Translations under genes and position numbers: made by a program
The notes under the pieces: generated by a model
Database searches by the model: none
What the model saw: only the letters and a program-made list of their open reading frames with translations
What the model was told of the DNA's origin: nothing
Assembly: GCF_009938225.1 (NCBI RefSeq)
Contig: NZ_AP019657.1
Location: 1,302,001-1,366,000 of the forward strand
DNA length: 64,000 nt
From: Vibrio ponticus
GTDB taxonomy: Bacteria; Pseudomonadota; Gammaproteobacteria; Enterobacterales; Vibrionaceae
Direction: 5' to 3'
Part shown: positions 7,844 through 15,950 of the stretch, in pieces
How positions within the stretch are numbered: the first letter of the stretch is position 1
Layout of the letters: the number at the start of each line of letters is the position of its first letter

Positions 7844-9505
7844 CTAGTATTTCAGTTGTTTCATTGGGTCATCAGCCATTGCTTCGAACATGTCGATAAC
7901 ACGGCAATCTTCACACATTGCAATACGGTTAATCGCCGCTTCATCAGAGAAGTGAGAGTGACCGCGTAACTTAGATTGCAACATATCAATCATAGACTGT
8001 GGTGCGAAAGGTTTGTGACAACGGATACATTCCGCTGCTTTTTCTTCATGAATTACGCGGGCATTTTGACGAGAATCTTTATCCCAGTTCATACGTGGAG
8101 TCAGCGTTAGAACCTTTTCCGGACACGCTTTCACACATAAACCACATTGAACACAGTCTTGTTCAACAAACTTCAATGAAGGTGATTCACCATCGGTATG
8201 CAGTGCACGTGTTGGACAAACCGCGACACAACTCATACAAAGCGTACAATCGCTCGATTGGCATTCCACATTACCGTATGGCGCACTAGTTGCGAGTTCT
8301 ACTGCGTTCTCCACCGGAATACGTGAAATGGCTAGCGCATCTAGAGCAGTAAACAGACGTTGACGTTTGTTACCTTCAAGATCACCAAGCGCAAGATCAA
8401 ATGAATCGGTACATAGTGTTGGAGGACCTTCACGTAATGACTCTAGGTAAAGAATATCGATACACTCTTTTTGGATACCAAGTTGACTTAATAGCTCTTG
8501 AGCAATCGCCACTTCGTTATTCAAAATGCGGATAATCGTTGCTGGCATAAAACGGCTAGCAGCAAAAAGTACTTGAGTCGCGCCATTAACCAGTGCAGCA
8601 AACCAAGTATCAATACCTACCGATGGCAGCTCTTCCACCACAACTGGAATAACATTGTCTGGTAATGCTTTTAGTGCCATCACGTTGTAACTTTCATGAC
8701 GAGAGCTACAAATTAAAACGATAGGATCTAGACCGCCCGCTTTCTCATAGTTAGCTAGCGTACGCTCAATGAATTTTTGAGTATCTTGCGGATTAGGCAG
8801 TGCGTAATGAATCGCTTCTGTTGGACATGCTGTCGCACAAGTACCAACACCTTGACATAGGTATGGATTGATCTCGATACGGTGACCGGTTTTGTCACTG
8901 CCTTGACTTGATAATGCACCAGCAGGACAAGCATCGACACAACGCTCACAGCCTTTAACACCGCGAGAGCTATGCGCACACAAATCGGTATTTAGACGGA
9001 AGAATTTTGGCTTATCAAATGTGCCCATCAGAGTCGGAATTTCTTCCAGAGCATCAGCCAATTTTGGGTAACCGCGACCAACTGGGTAATAACCCGGTAC
9101 AGGCACTTCTTCAGTCATGCAGCTGTTAAGACATAGATCGAGTACGACATCGAAACAATCATGACCAATTGCCACTTCTGCTAGGTTACTGCGAATTAGG
9201 TTATTCACAGTTTGAACCTCGAAAGCACCGAGAAAACCTGATACTTCAACTGCATTAGCAAAGTAAAGATTCGCGTGTGTCCCCTTCTCACCATCGGTTG
9301 ATAGTAGAGTTAGGCTGTTCATCTGCTCTAGTTGTTGCGCCGCACTTTCAATAATCGCAGTAGGACCAACAATTAACGTGTTACCGCCACTTTCATAGCT
9401 CACTGTTGGTGGGATTAGGTTAGTCAGCTCAACCGTATTCTCAAACGCGTAAAGTCTTGCTTTACCATTGTTTGATGTTGCTTCTTGTAGTAGTTGTTTA
9501 AGCAT
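7844..9505 (-). CDS. Multi-cluster 4Fe-4S ferredoxin-type protein, first gene of the fdh operon
   Basis: A cytoplasmic iron-sulphur protein of 553 aa. Four ferredoxin motifs form two pairs: CERCVDACPAGAL with CQGVGTCATACPTEAI, and CTLCMSCVAVCPTRAL with CVQCGLCVKACPEKVL. Two more Cys pairs near the C-terminus (CIRCHKPF and CEDCRVIDM) resemble a metal site. The start at 9505 (MLKQLLQEA) is preferred over an in-frame ATG at 9607, because the predicted sigma54 start lies near 9541, downstream of 9607. It leads the fdh gene series and may carry electrons between formate oxidation and another partner; the partner is unknown. Confidence 0.87.
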   Translation of the reverse strand: MLKQLLQEATSNNGKARLYAFENTVELTNLIPPTVSYESGGNTLIVGPTAIIESAAQQLEQMNSLTLLSTDGEKGTHANLYFANAVEVSGFLGAFEVQTVNNLIRSNLAEVAIGHDCFDVVLDLCLNSCMTEEVPVPGYYPVGRGYPKLADALEEIPTLMGTFDKPKFFRLNTDLCAHSSRGVKGCERCVDACPAGALSSQGSDKTGHRIEINPYLCQGVGTCATACPTEAIHYALPNPQDTQKFIERTLANYEKAGGLDPIVLICSSRHESYNVMALKALPDNVIPVVVEELPSVGIDTWFAALVNGATQVLFAASRFMPATIIRILNNEVAIAQELLSQLGIQKECIDILYLESLREGPPTLCTDSFDLALGDLEGNKRQRLFTALDALAISRIPVENAVELATSAPYGNVECQSSDCTLCMSCVAVCPTRALHTDGESPSLKFVEQDCVQCGLCVKACPEKVLTLTPRMNWDKDSRQNARVIHEEKAAECIRCHKPFAPQSMIDMLQSKLRGHSHFSDEAAINRIAMCEDCRVIDMFEAMADDPMKQLKY

Positions 9506-9549
9506 TGCTCTATTCCGTTTGCAACCGGATAATTTATCTAGATGCCGTA

Positions 9550-9567
9550 TTGCAAAAGGCGTACCAA
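9550..9567 (-). promoter_or_regulatory. Sigma54 promoter of the formate dehydrogenase operon
   Basis: Minus-strand TTGGTACGCCTTTTGCAA matches the consensus TTGGCACGNNNNTTGCAW with one substitution, with exactly 10 bp between GG and GC. The predicted start is near 9541, about 36 nt before the ATG at 9505. The palindrome at 9636-9652 lies about 71-85 bp upstream of the -24 box, a suitable place for an activator. Confidence 0.82.
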
Positions 9568-9623
9568 CTTTTATATTTTTATTTTTCAACAACTTAACTA
9601 AGAACAAAGCAAGCTAACGAGAC

Positions 9624-9658
9624 AAAAAAGCCGACTGAGACAAATTGTCGCAATCGGC
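9624..9658 (-). terminator. Terminator of the DUF3305-DUF3306 transcript, overlapping an activator-type palindrome
   Basis: On the minus strand a long, nearly perfect hairpin (outer arms GCCGA/TCGGC, inner arms GACAA/TTGTC, 9630-9658) is followed by six T. It lies 31 bp after the DUF3306 stop codon and upstream of the ferredoxin-type gene, so the two units probably have separate promoters. Confidence 0.8.
9636..9652. promoter_or_regulatory. 17-bp palindromic operator upstream of the fdh operon
   Basis: TGAGACAAATTGTCGCA differs at one base (16/17) from the palindrome TGCGACAAATTGTCGCA at 22843-22859 next to the sigma54 activator gene. Both lie 57-85 bp upstream of a sigma54 -24 box. It is most simply read as the binding site of that activator. 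Here it is also the stem of a terminator. Confidence 0.65.
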
Positions 9659-9688
9659 ATCTTAATCATTTAGTCAAAATGTACCTAA

Positions 9689-10336
9689 TTATTGTGTGGT
9701 ATATTTTGTCTCACCTTCTCCATCGGTACCTTTTGCATCCACAGTTCCAGCATCTGTACCCTCAGCTTCGATATCAAGATCTTGGGCTTGGCTTTCATTG
9801 GTAGTCACTGCTGCATCCCCCTCTGTCGAGACGTCTTGATCAGTGAGTTCACCCTTAGCTTCAGCATCGTCGTTTTCAGATGCAGCCGCTATAGTAGATT
9901 CTTTCTCTGCCTCTTCTTCTGGCTGTTCTTTTACCCAATCACGTAACGTTTCTGCCACGCTTTGAGAAAGGGTCTTAAGATTACTGTAGTCTTCATCGTA
10001 ATCGTCTAGACCATCACGCACGTTAAACTCTTCTGATAGAAACAGTTTACGCAGTGCAGCTTTCTTAACACTTTGTTCCGCTTCTGAAACCAGTAGATTC
10101 GCAATCGACATCTCTTCCGGCTTTTCAGCCTCATTCGCTGCCGTAGCGCCAGTCTCTGTTTCCGATGCAGCAATCGCTGGTTGCGATTCATCAATAGGCG
10201 TTGAAAGCTCAGCGTTTATCTCATCGCTATGTTCATTTACTTTCTCAGCAACTTGAGTCTCTTCTGTACTCAATAACTCTTTAGCTTTTTCGTCTAGCTT
10301 ACGCTTAGACCAGCGGCTAATAAAACTAGTTACCAT
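9689..10336 (-). CDS. DUF3306 family protein of the formate dehydrogenase locus
   Basis: A 215-aa, very acidic protein beginning MVTSFISRWSKRKLDEKAKE. The middle has a conserved-looking block (VKKAALRKLFLSEEFNVRDGLDDYDEDYSNL, about residues 87-118). The rest is low-complexity Glu/Ala/Thr/Asp, probably disordered. The FxxRWSxRK opening and the LRKLF...FNVRDGLDDYDEDY block fit DUF3306, found with DUF3305 in formate dehydrogenase clusters. Its start overlaps the end of the DUF3305 gene by 11 bp. The biochemical role is unknown. Confidence 0.88.
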   Translation of the reverse strand: MVTSFISRWSKRKLDEKAKELLSTEETQVAEKVNEHSDEINAELSTPIDESQPAIAASETETGATAANEAEKPEEMSIANLLVSEAEQSVKKAALRKLFLSEEFNVRDGLDDYDEDYSNLKTLSQSVAETLRDWVKEQPEEEAEKESTIAAASENDDAEAKGELTDQDVSTEGDAAVTTNESQAQDLDIEAEGTDAGTVDAKGTDGEGETKYTTQ

Positions 10337-10775
10337 TTGATCGACCCGCTCCTGCGCGTTTTTTACGTCTTACTTCTAATAGCTCACCATGACGCCCTAT
10401 AAAGGCTTCCATCCAAGCATGAATTGCCAAAGGCATATCATTCGATAGTACGAGATAATCGCCATCCATATAACGCGATGCAACGCTCTGAGATGCCGTT
10501 AATGTCACGATCTTTGGATTATCTTCACCTTCAAAGGTGTCCAGTACTAAGAAAAGCTTAGGCTGTTGTGAGCTTAAATTAAAGCGGTACTCGGTGCGCT
10601 CATCTTTATGCAGTTGCAGTAACACTAGACGGTCACTTTGCTGTTCAGGTTTAAGATTGAAACCGGTTAGTTGCTGTTGAATCGTCGTCCATTTACCCAT
10701 AGAGACTTCTTTTGCCGTTAGTTCACATTCTATCGGCCAATGTTGCTCTGTTTTCTCAAGCGTTATAGTAGACAT
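10326..10775 (-). CDS. DUF3305 family protein of the formate dehydrogenase locus
   Basis: A 149-aa cytoplasmic protein, MSTITLEKTEQHWPIECELTAK onward, with a basic C-terminus (VRRKKRAGAGRSNGN). The W-P-I-E-C/W...W-x-x-I pattern and gene order match DUF3305, which is regularly paired with DUF3306 at formate dehydrogenase loci. It is first in a two-gene unit, divergent from fdhD, with a sigma54-like promoter upstream at 10833-10850. No enzymatic motif is visible. Confidence 0.88.
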   Translation of the reverse strand: MSTITLEKTEQHWPIECELTAKEVSMGKWTTIQQQLTGFNLKPEQQSDRLVLLQLHKDERTEYRFNLSSQQPKLFLVLDTFEGEDNPKIVTLTASQSVASRYMDGDYLVLSNDMPLAIHAWMEAFIGRHGELLEVRRKKRAGAGRSNGN

Positions 10776-10832
10776 AATTCACCATGCTGTTTGAATTTTG
10801 ATTCTGGTTTGATAATTACTCTGCTGACAACT

Positions 10833-10850
10833 AAGCAATATTCATTCCTT
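10833..10850 (-). promoter_or_regulatory. Sigma54-like promoter of the DUF3305-DUF3306 unit
   Basis: Minus-strand AAGGAATGAATATTGCTT: GG and GC are 10 bp apart and the -12 box TTGCT is consensus; the -24 box is weaker (AAGGAA). The predicted start is near 10823, about 48 nt before the DUF3305 ATG. Confidence 0.55.
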
Positions 10851-10892
10851 AATTGTAATACCTTTAAGCGTCTATGACATTTATCTTTGCTT

Positions 10893-10910
10893 TAGGAACA
10901 GTTATTGCTT
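10893..10910 (+). promoter_or_regulatory. Sigma54-like promoter of fdhD
   Basis: TAGGAACAGTTATTGCTT has GG and GC separated by 10 bp and a consensus TTGCT -12 box. The predicted start is near 10920. This makes an ATG at 10923 leaderless and favours the GTG at 10986 as the fdhD start. Confidence 0.55.
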
Positions 10911-10985
10911 ATTTGATGTATTATGATGACAGAAACTTCATTCCCTCATCGCTTGTCTGATGAACGAACAACAATAGGAATAAAC

Positions 10986-11816
10986 GTGGTTAAACCAAAT
11001 ATAATTAAAACCAGTGAGAATCCATTACAAACTATCGAAGTTGAGGTATACGACGAATACGGCGAAAAGCTTACCAAACAGATCGCGTGTGAGCGCCCTC
11101 TTACGGTAATGTTGAACTGGAAAGAAGTGGTTACGTTAATGACTTTGGGATCACGCCCGGAGTCTTTGGTTTTAGGTTACTTGAAGAACCAAAGTTTCCT
11201 ATCGGATCCAAACGCGATTGAGTCGGTCATTATCGATTGGGAAACCAGCAGCGCTGCAGTCATTACGAAAGAGAATACCGAGCATGTTGAAAGCGCGCTC
11301 AAAAAGAAAACCGTTACGTCTGGGTGTGGTCAAGGCACTATGTACGGTAATGTAATGAAGCAACTTGAGAATTACCAAGTACCACAAACTCCCCTTAAAC
11401 AATCAGAAATCTATACCGCGCTTGAAGCATTAACTCATTACAATGATACCTACAAGAAAGCTGGCGCTGTACATGGCTGTGCGGTGTGTAAAGGCGATCA
11501 GGTATTATCGTTTGTAGAAGATGTTGGTCGTCACAACGCGGTTGACACTCTAGCTGGTGAAATGTGGATTAACGAAGAAAGCGGCGATGATAAGATTTTC
11601 TACACTACAGGTCGCTTAACCTCTGAGATGGTGATCAAAGTGGCGCAAATGGGTATCCCTGTGCTGCTGTCTCGCTCTGGCGTGACACAAATGGGACTCG
11701 ATTTAGCCCGCAAGTTTGGTATTACTACCATTGCTCGTGCGAAAGGCTTACGTTTCCAAGTCTTTACGGGTGCTGAAAAAATCACTTTTGATGTCAAAGG
11801 CGAACAAGCCGAATAA
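10986..11816 (+). CDS. fdhD: FdhD, sulphur carrier/activator of formate dehydrogenase
   Basis: Cytoplasmic sulphurtransferase that passes sulphur from IscS to the molybdenum cofactor, which formate dehydrogenase needs for activity. Family blocks are SGCGQGTMYG, the catalytic CxxC (GAVHGCAVCKGDQVL), EDVGRHNAVDTLAG and TTGRLTSEMVIKVAQMGIPVLLSRSG. The start is set at GTG 10986 because AGGAA precedes it at the right spacing and the resulting 276 aa equals the usual length. An in-frame ATG at 10923 lacks a ribosome site and sits on the predicted transcription start. The gene is divergent from DUF3305. Confidence 0.94.
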   Translation: MVKPNIIKTSENPLQTIEVEVYDEYGEKLTKQIACERPLTVMLNWKEVVTLMTLGSRPESLVLGYLKNQSFLSDPNAIESVIIDWETSSAAVITKENTEHVESALKKKTVTSGCGQGTMYGNVMKQLENYQVPQTPLKQSEIYTALEALTHYNDTYKKAGAVHGCAVCKGDQVLSFVEDVGRHNAVDTLAGEMWINEESGDDKIFYTTGRLTSEMVIKVAQMGIPVLLSRSGVTQMGLDLARKFGITTIARAKGLRFQVFTGAEKITFDVKGEQAE

Positions 11817-11820
11817 GCGT

Positions 11821-11848
11821 AAAGCCCCTGTATCATCAGGGGCTTTTC
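11821..11848 (+). terminator. Terminator after fdhD
   Basis: Stem AAAGCCCCTG/CAGGGGCTTT with a short loop and trailing T residues, four bases after the fdhD stop codon. Confidence 0.85.
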
Positions 11849-11956
11849 ATTTCACACTATGGTTGCAAAACCCCTCTCTAATGCTATTAGTTTAATATCC
11901 GCGATCACAAAAACGACTCTACGCGGTCTTTAAACGTCAGTCTCTAGGGAGAAGCT

Positions 11957-13876
11957 ATGTTCCAAGGCACTCAAACACAAACCGTACCTGCCAGTGATAC
12001 TAAGCCGAAAAGTCTGCTTGATCGTTTTAGTATTAAAACCAAATTGCTCACCATAAACATCATTCTTCTGTTCGGCGTAATCTGTTACGGATTCTTCGAG
12101 CAATACAGCCTCAATAACATGCATGAGTTGGAGTTGGCGTCGGTAGAAAACGCTGAATCAGAGATCGACTTACTCACATTAAGGCGTCATGAAAAAGACT
12201 TTATCGCTCGTCACGACATCAAGTATCAGCAGCGTTTTGACCAAACTTTTCTACAACTGACTGAGCGACTCAAACAACTCGATCAACGTATTACCACTCA
12301 CGGACTTCCTCTCGATGGTCGTATGAGCACTATCAGTGATACGCTCCAACAATACGGTGTTAAGTTCCAACAACTCGTCGCGCAAATTGAGCTAATTGAT
12401 TCAAAGACTAGCGGCGAGTCTCTTATTAATAAGCTGACAGCCTCTCGCAGTGAACTGCGTCAAAGTGTGATTAACCTAGGTAACTTAGAAGCCAAAGTGG
12501 CGCTGTCTGAATTGATGGAAAAAGACTTCCACTACCTTGCCTATCCCTCAGAGCAAACGGAATTAGAACTCTCCCAATCCCTACAGACTTTTTATCAAGA
12601 GTTCGCTTATCTCTCTCGTGTACAAAGTGCGTTTAATAACTATCAAACTGACCTGGTCAACTTATTTAAAGCCAATATCCAACTGGGTTTAACGCCTAAC
12701 CTGGGCATTCGTGGAGATTTAAGAAGTACCGTGCATACAACAGAGCAAGAGATACTATCTCTACAAGGTGATATCGAGTCTTCAATTCTGCTTGCCGCTG
12801 ACAAGGTAAAAATGCAACTGCACATTTTTGGTGGTTTACTCGCACTTATCTTGTCTGGGCTATTGATGCTCATCGGTCGCAATATTTTAGGTCGCATCCA
12901 GAGTATTCAATCTATGATGCACGATATTGCCCAAGGCAATGGCGACCTGACCGCGCGTATGAACGCGTCTGGTAATGATGAACTGGCACAATTAGCGAAT
13001 TCATTCGATACCTTTACTTGTAAGCTGCATAACTTGATTAAAGATGTCGCTTCGGCAAAGGATGTGCTCGACTACAGTGCCTCTATGAGCACTCAAGCGG
13101 CAAGTAAAAGTATGGATAATGCCGAGCAACAAAAAATCGAGTCAGAGTCCGTAGCGACTGCGATTAACGAATTGGTGCACACCAGCAATGAAATTACGTC
13201 GAATATCGAACAGGCTGCTGTCAGTGCGGCAAATATGAAAGACGCCTCGCAGCTCGCTAGAGACATTACCCAGCAAGCCAGTGCGAGTATGCAGACCCTA
13301 TCCGGTGATATTGCCAACTCTCAACAGTTAATCGAACAGCTTGAAGAGCAAAGTCGTCAAATCAACTCGGTAATATCAACTATCCAAGGAATAGCAGAGC
13401 AAACTAACCTATTGGCGCTCAACGCGGCGATAGAAGCCGCTCGGGCAGGCGAACATGGCAGAGGATTTGCTGTCGTCGCCGATGAGGTGCGCGATCTCTC
13501 AATGAAGACGGATAATTCAACTCGCCAGATAGAGTCAACCATCACCAACCTTTCTAGCCAAATCCATACTACGGTTTCAATCATGGCGGCTAGCCAAGAG
13601 CAAGCTGAAGCAACCATGCAAGACACACAACAAGTGGTGGATGCTATCGATAGCGTTAATCAGCAGATAGAAGAGTTGTTCAATATGAACACGCAAATCG
13701 CAACCGCTTCGGAAGAGCAGTCGATGGTGTCCGGTGAGATTGACCGTAATATTACTCACATCGCCTCGCTCGCTAGCGATACCTACAATGAAGTGCAAGA
13801 TTCGGTGAAATACAGTAGCCAAGTGCAAGAGGTGAACCAGAAACTAGGTAGTCTGGTTGGACAGTTCCGTTACTAG
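11957..13876 (+). CDS. Methyl-accepting chemotaxis protein with a helical periplasmic sensor
   Basis: A 639-aa transmembrane chemoreceptor. One helix at about residues 28-47, a roughly 240-residue periplasmic domain, a second helix at about 280-300, a HAMP domain, and a cytoplasmic signalling rod with the hairpin tip [23 protein letters not shown]. The periplasmic part begins with [24 protein letters not shown], typical of the helical bimodular (HBM) sensors that bind organic acids. The ligand cannot be read from the sequence. The ribosome site TAGGGAG precedes the ATG. It is a single gene, with terminators on both sides. Confidence 0.93.
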   Translation: MFQGTQTQTVPASDTKPKSLLDRFSIKTKLLTINIILLFGVICYGFFEQYSLNNMHELELASVENAESEIDLLTLRRHEKDFIARHDIKYQQRFDQTFLQLTERLKQLDQRITTHGLPLDGRMSTISDTLQQYGVKFQQLVAQIELIDSKTSGESLINKLTASRSELRQSVINLGNLEAKVALSELMEKDFHYLAYPSEQTELELSQSLQTFYQEFAYLSRVQSAFNNYQTDLVNLFKANIQLGLTPNLGIRGDLRSTVHTTEQEILSLQGDIESSILLAADKVKMQLHIFGGLLALILSGLLMLIGRNILGRIQSIQSMMHDIAQGNGDLTARMNASGNDELAQLANSFDTFTCKLHNLIKDVASAKDVLDYSASMSTQAASKSMDNAEQQKIESESVATAINELVHTSNEITSNIEQAAVSAANMKDASQLARDITQQASASMQTLSGDIANSQQLIEQLEEQSRQINSVISTIQGIAEQTNLLALNAAIEAARAGEHGRGFAVVADEVRDLSMKTDNSTRQIESTITNLSSQIHTTVSIMAASQEQAEATMQDTQQVVDAIDSVNQQIEELFNMNTQIATASEEQSMVSGEIDRNITHIASLASDTYNEVQDSVKYSSQVQEVNQKLGSLVGQFRY

Positions 13877-13916
13877 GCTTTACCAGCCAAAGTCTCGAGC
13901 ATCTAAGAGACACGTA

Positions 13917-13953
13917 CAAAAAAGGGCTAGTTATTGAACTAGCCCTTTCGATT
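13917..13953. terminator. Bidirectional terminator between the chemoreceptor gene and ybiT
   Basis: 10-bp stem AAAGGGCTAG/CTAGCCCTTT around an 8-nt loop, with A residues on the left and T residues on the right. It can serve the two convergent genes. Confidence 0.78.
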
Positions 13954-13996
13954 TGTGCGTTACTAATTTAAACGTTAACTAAGTAACCTTGAATAA

Positions 13997-15589
13997 CTAA
14001 CCTTGAATACCACGCGCTTGCAGGAACTCTGCGTATGTACCACGGAAATCGTGGATCTTACCATCACGGATCTCTAGGATGCGTGTTGCTAGTGAGTCTA
14101 CGAATACACGGTCATGCGATACGAAGAATAGCGTACCTTTGTACTGCTCTAACGCTGTGTTCAGTGATTCAATAGATTCCATATCCATGTGGTTAGTTGG
14201 TTCGTCCATTAGCAGCATGTTTGGTTTTTGCATCATTAGCTTACCAAGCAGCATACGACCTTGCTCACCACCAGACAGAACTTTTACTGACTTCTTAATG
14301 TCGTCTTGACCAAATAGCATACGACCCAGGAAGCTACGTAGTACTTGCTCGTCATCGCCCTCTTGACGCCATTGACCCATCCAATCCATCAGTTTCAAGT
14401 CTTCTTCAAAATCATGTGCGTGATCTTGAGCGTAGTAACCGATGTTAGAGTTTTCAGACCACTTATATGCGCCTGTACGTGGTTCTAGCACACCTGCCAG
14501 CGTGTTTAGTAGTGTTGTCTTACCAACACCGTTCTCACCGATGATAGCAACGCGCTCACCAACTTCGAAAATTGCATTGAAGTTAGCAAACAAGTCTTCT
14601 TCAAAACCTTGGCTTAGGTTTTCAACTTCTAGAGCGTTACGGAATAGCTCTTTAGATTGTTCAAAACGAATAAATGGGTTTTGACGGCTAGATGCTTTTA
14701 CTTCGTCTAGTTGGATCTTATCGATCTGTTTCGCACGTGATGTTGCTTGTTTTGCTTTTGATGCGTTTGCAGAGAAACGCGCTACGAATGTTTGTAGCTC
14801 AGCAATTTGCGCTTTCTTCTTCGCATTGTCAGAAAGTAGACGTTCACGGGCTTGGCTCGCCGCAGTCATGTACTCGTCGTAGTTACCCGGGTAAAGGCGC
14901 AGTTCACCGTAATCTAAGTCAGCCATGTGAGTACATACTGAGTTTAGGAAGTGACGGTCGTGCGAGATGATGATCATCGTGCAGTTACGTTGGTTTAGCG
15001 TCTCTTCCAACCAACGGATAGTGTCCATATCCAAGTTGTTGGTTGGTTCGTCTAGTAGCATGATGTGCGGGTCAGCGAATAGAACCTGTGCCAGTAGCAC
15101 ACGCAGTTTCCAGCCTGGTGCCACTTCGCTCATTAGACCGTAGTGCTGCTCTAGTGGGATACCTACCGCAAGTAGCAGTTCGCCAGCTTTAGATTCAGCC
15201 ATGTAGCCGTCCATCTCAGCGAACTCAACTTCAAGGTCCGCAACCTTCATGCCGTCTTCTTCGCTCATTTCAGCTAGAGAATAAATACGGTCACGTTCCT
15301 GTTTCACTTCCCACAGTTCTTTATAACCCATGATTACAGTATCGATTACTGTGTACTGCTCGTACGCAAACTGGTCCTGGTTTAGCTTAGCAACACGTTC
15401 ATTTGGATCGTAGCTAACGTTACCGCCGCTTGGCTCTAACTCGCCACTAAGGATTTTCATAAACGTTGATTTACCACAGCCATTCGCGCCGATAAGACCG
15501 TAACGGTTACCTTCGCCGAATTTAACTGAGATATTTTCAAATAGTGGCTTAGCGCCAAATTGTTGCGTGATATTAGCAGTAGAGATCAA
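13997..15589 (-). CDS. ybiT: ABC-F family ATPase YbiT
   Basis: A 530-aa soluble protein with two ABC ATPase domains and no membrane segment, the ABC-F arrangement of ribosome-associated translation factors. Walker A motifs are GANGCGKST and GENGVGKTT. Walker B regions are [10 protein letters not shown] and [10 protein letters not shown]. The linker between the domains (about residues 235-310) is rich in Lys/Ala/Gln. The sequence follows E. coli YbiT closely ([40 protein letters not shown]) and has the same length. The start codon is TTG at 15589-15587, unlike most genes here. Confidence 0.95.
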   Translation of the reverse strand: MISTANITQQFGAKPLFENISVKFGEGNRYGLIGANGCGKSTFMKILSGELEPSGGNVSYDPNERVAKLNQDQFAYEQYTVIDTVIMGYKELWEVKQERDRIYSLAEMSEEDGMKVADLEVEFAEMDGYMAESKAGELLLAVGIPLEQHYGLMSEVAPGWKLRVLLAQVLFADPHIMLLDEPTNNLDMDTIRWLEETLNQRNCTMIIISHDRHFLNSVCTHMADLDYGELRLYPGNYDEYMTAASQARERLLSDNAKKKAQIAELQTFVARFSANASKAKQATSRAKQIDKIQLDEVKASSRQNPFIRFEQSKELFRNALEVENLSQGFEEDLFANFNAIFEVGERVAIIGENGVGKTTLLNTLAGVLEPRTGAYKWSENSNIGYYAQDHAHDFEEDLKLMDWMGQWRQEGDDEQVLRSFLGRMLFGQDDIKKSVKVLSGGEQGRMLLGKLMMQKPNMLLMDEPTNHMDMESIESLNTALEQYKGTLFFVSHDRVFVDSLATRILEIRDGKIHDFRGTYAEFLQARGIQG

Positions 15590-15950
15590 AACCTGTACCT
15601 TAGCTTAAATGAATTAAAGGGGTAAAAACCGCGCAACGTTACTGATAAAGCGTCTCTACTGCAAGCGTTGTTTTCATTACCGGTCAGATAACTACAAGAT
15701 TTGAACCTATTTTGCTGCCTATTATGGCACTCGCTATACCCTTCAAATCGCGATTTAATTGCCCCAATCGACATATCTCGAGCTAAAGATGTCAGAAAAG
15801 TCGCTCAATTGAATGGTGTTTTTTTAACACAACCCTGACATTGCGCAACATCTAGCCTCTAGAATTCGACGCCCATCCTTGGGCGCGGAGCAACCACTTC
15901 CGCCAAAACAACTACAATAAATCCAAATAACTAAAATTTAAGAGTGTTCT
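15590..15950. other. Divergent intergenic region between ybiT and the AAA-like/MscS operon
   Basis: 361 bp without a convincing gene. It must hold the promoters for both flanking units, but I see no clear -35/-10 pair. A short inverted repeat (CGCCCA TCCT TGGGCG, around 15870-15885) and a GTGTT/AACAC repeat around a T run are the only structures noted. Confidence 0.5.

Noticed and set aside
9505..9607. Upstream ATG at 9607 as the start of the ferredoxin-type gene
   Set aside because: The predicted sigma54 promoter lies inside that extension, the ATG has no ribosome site, and the extra residues look non-coding.
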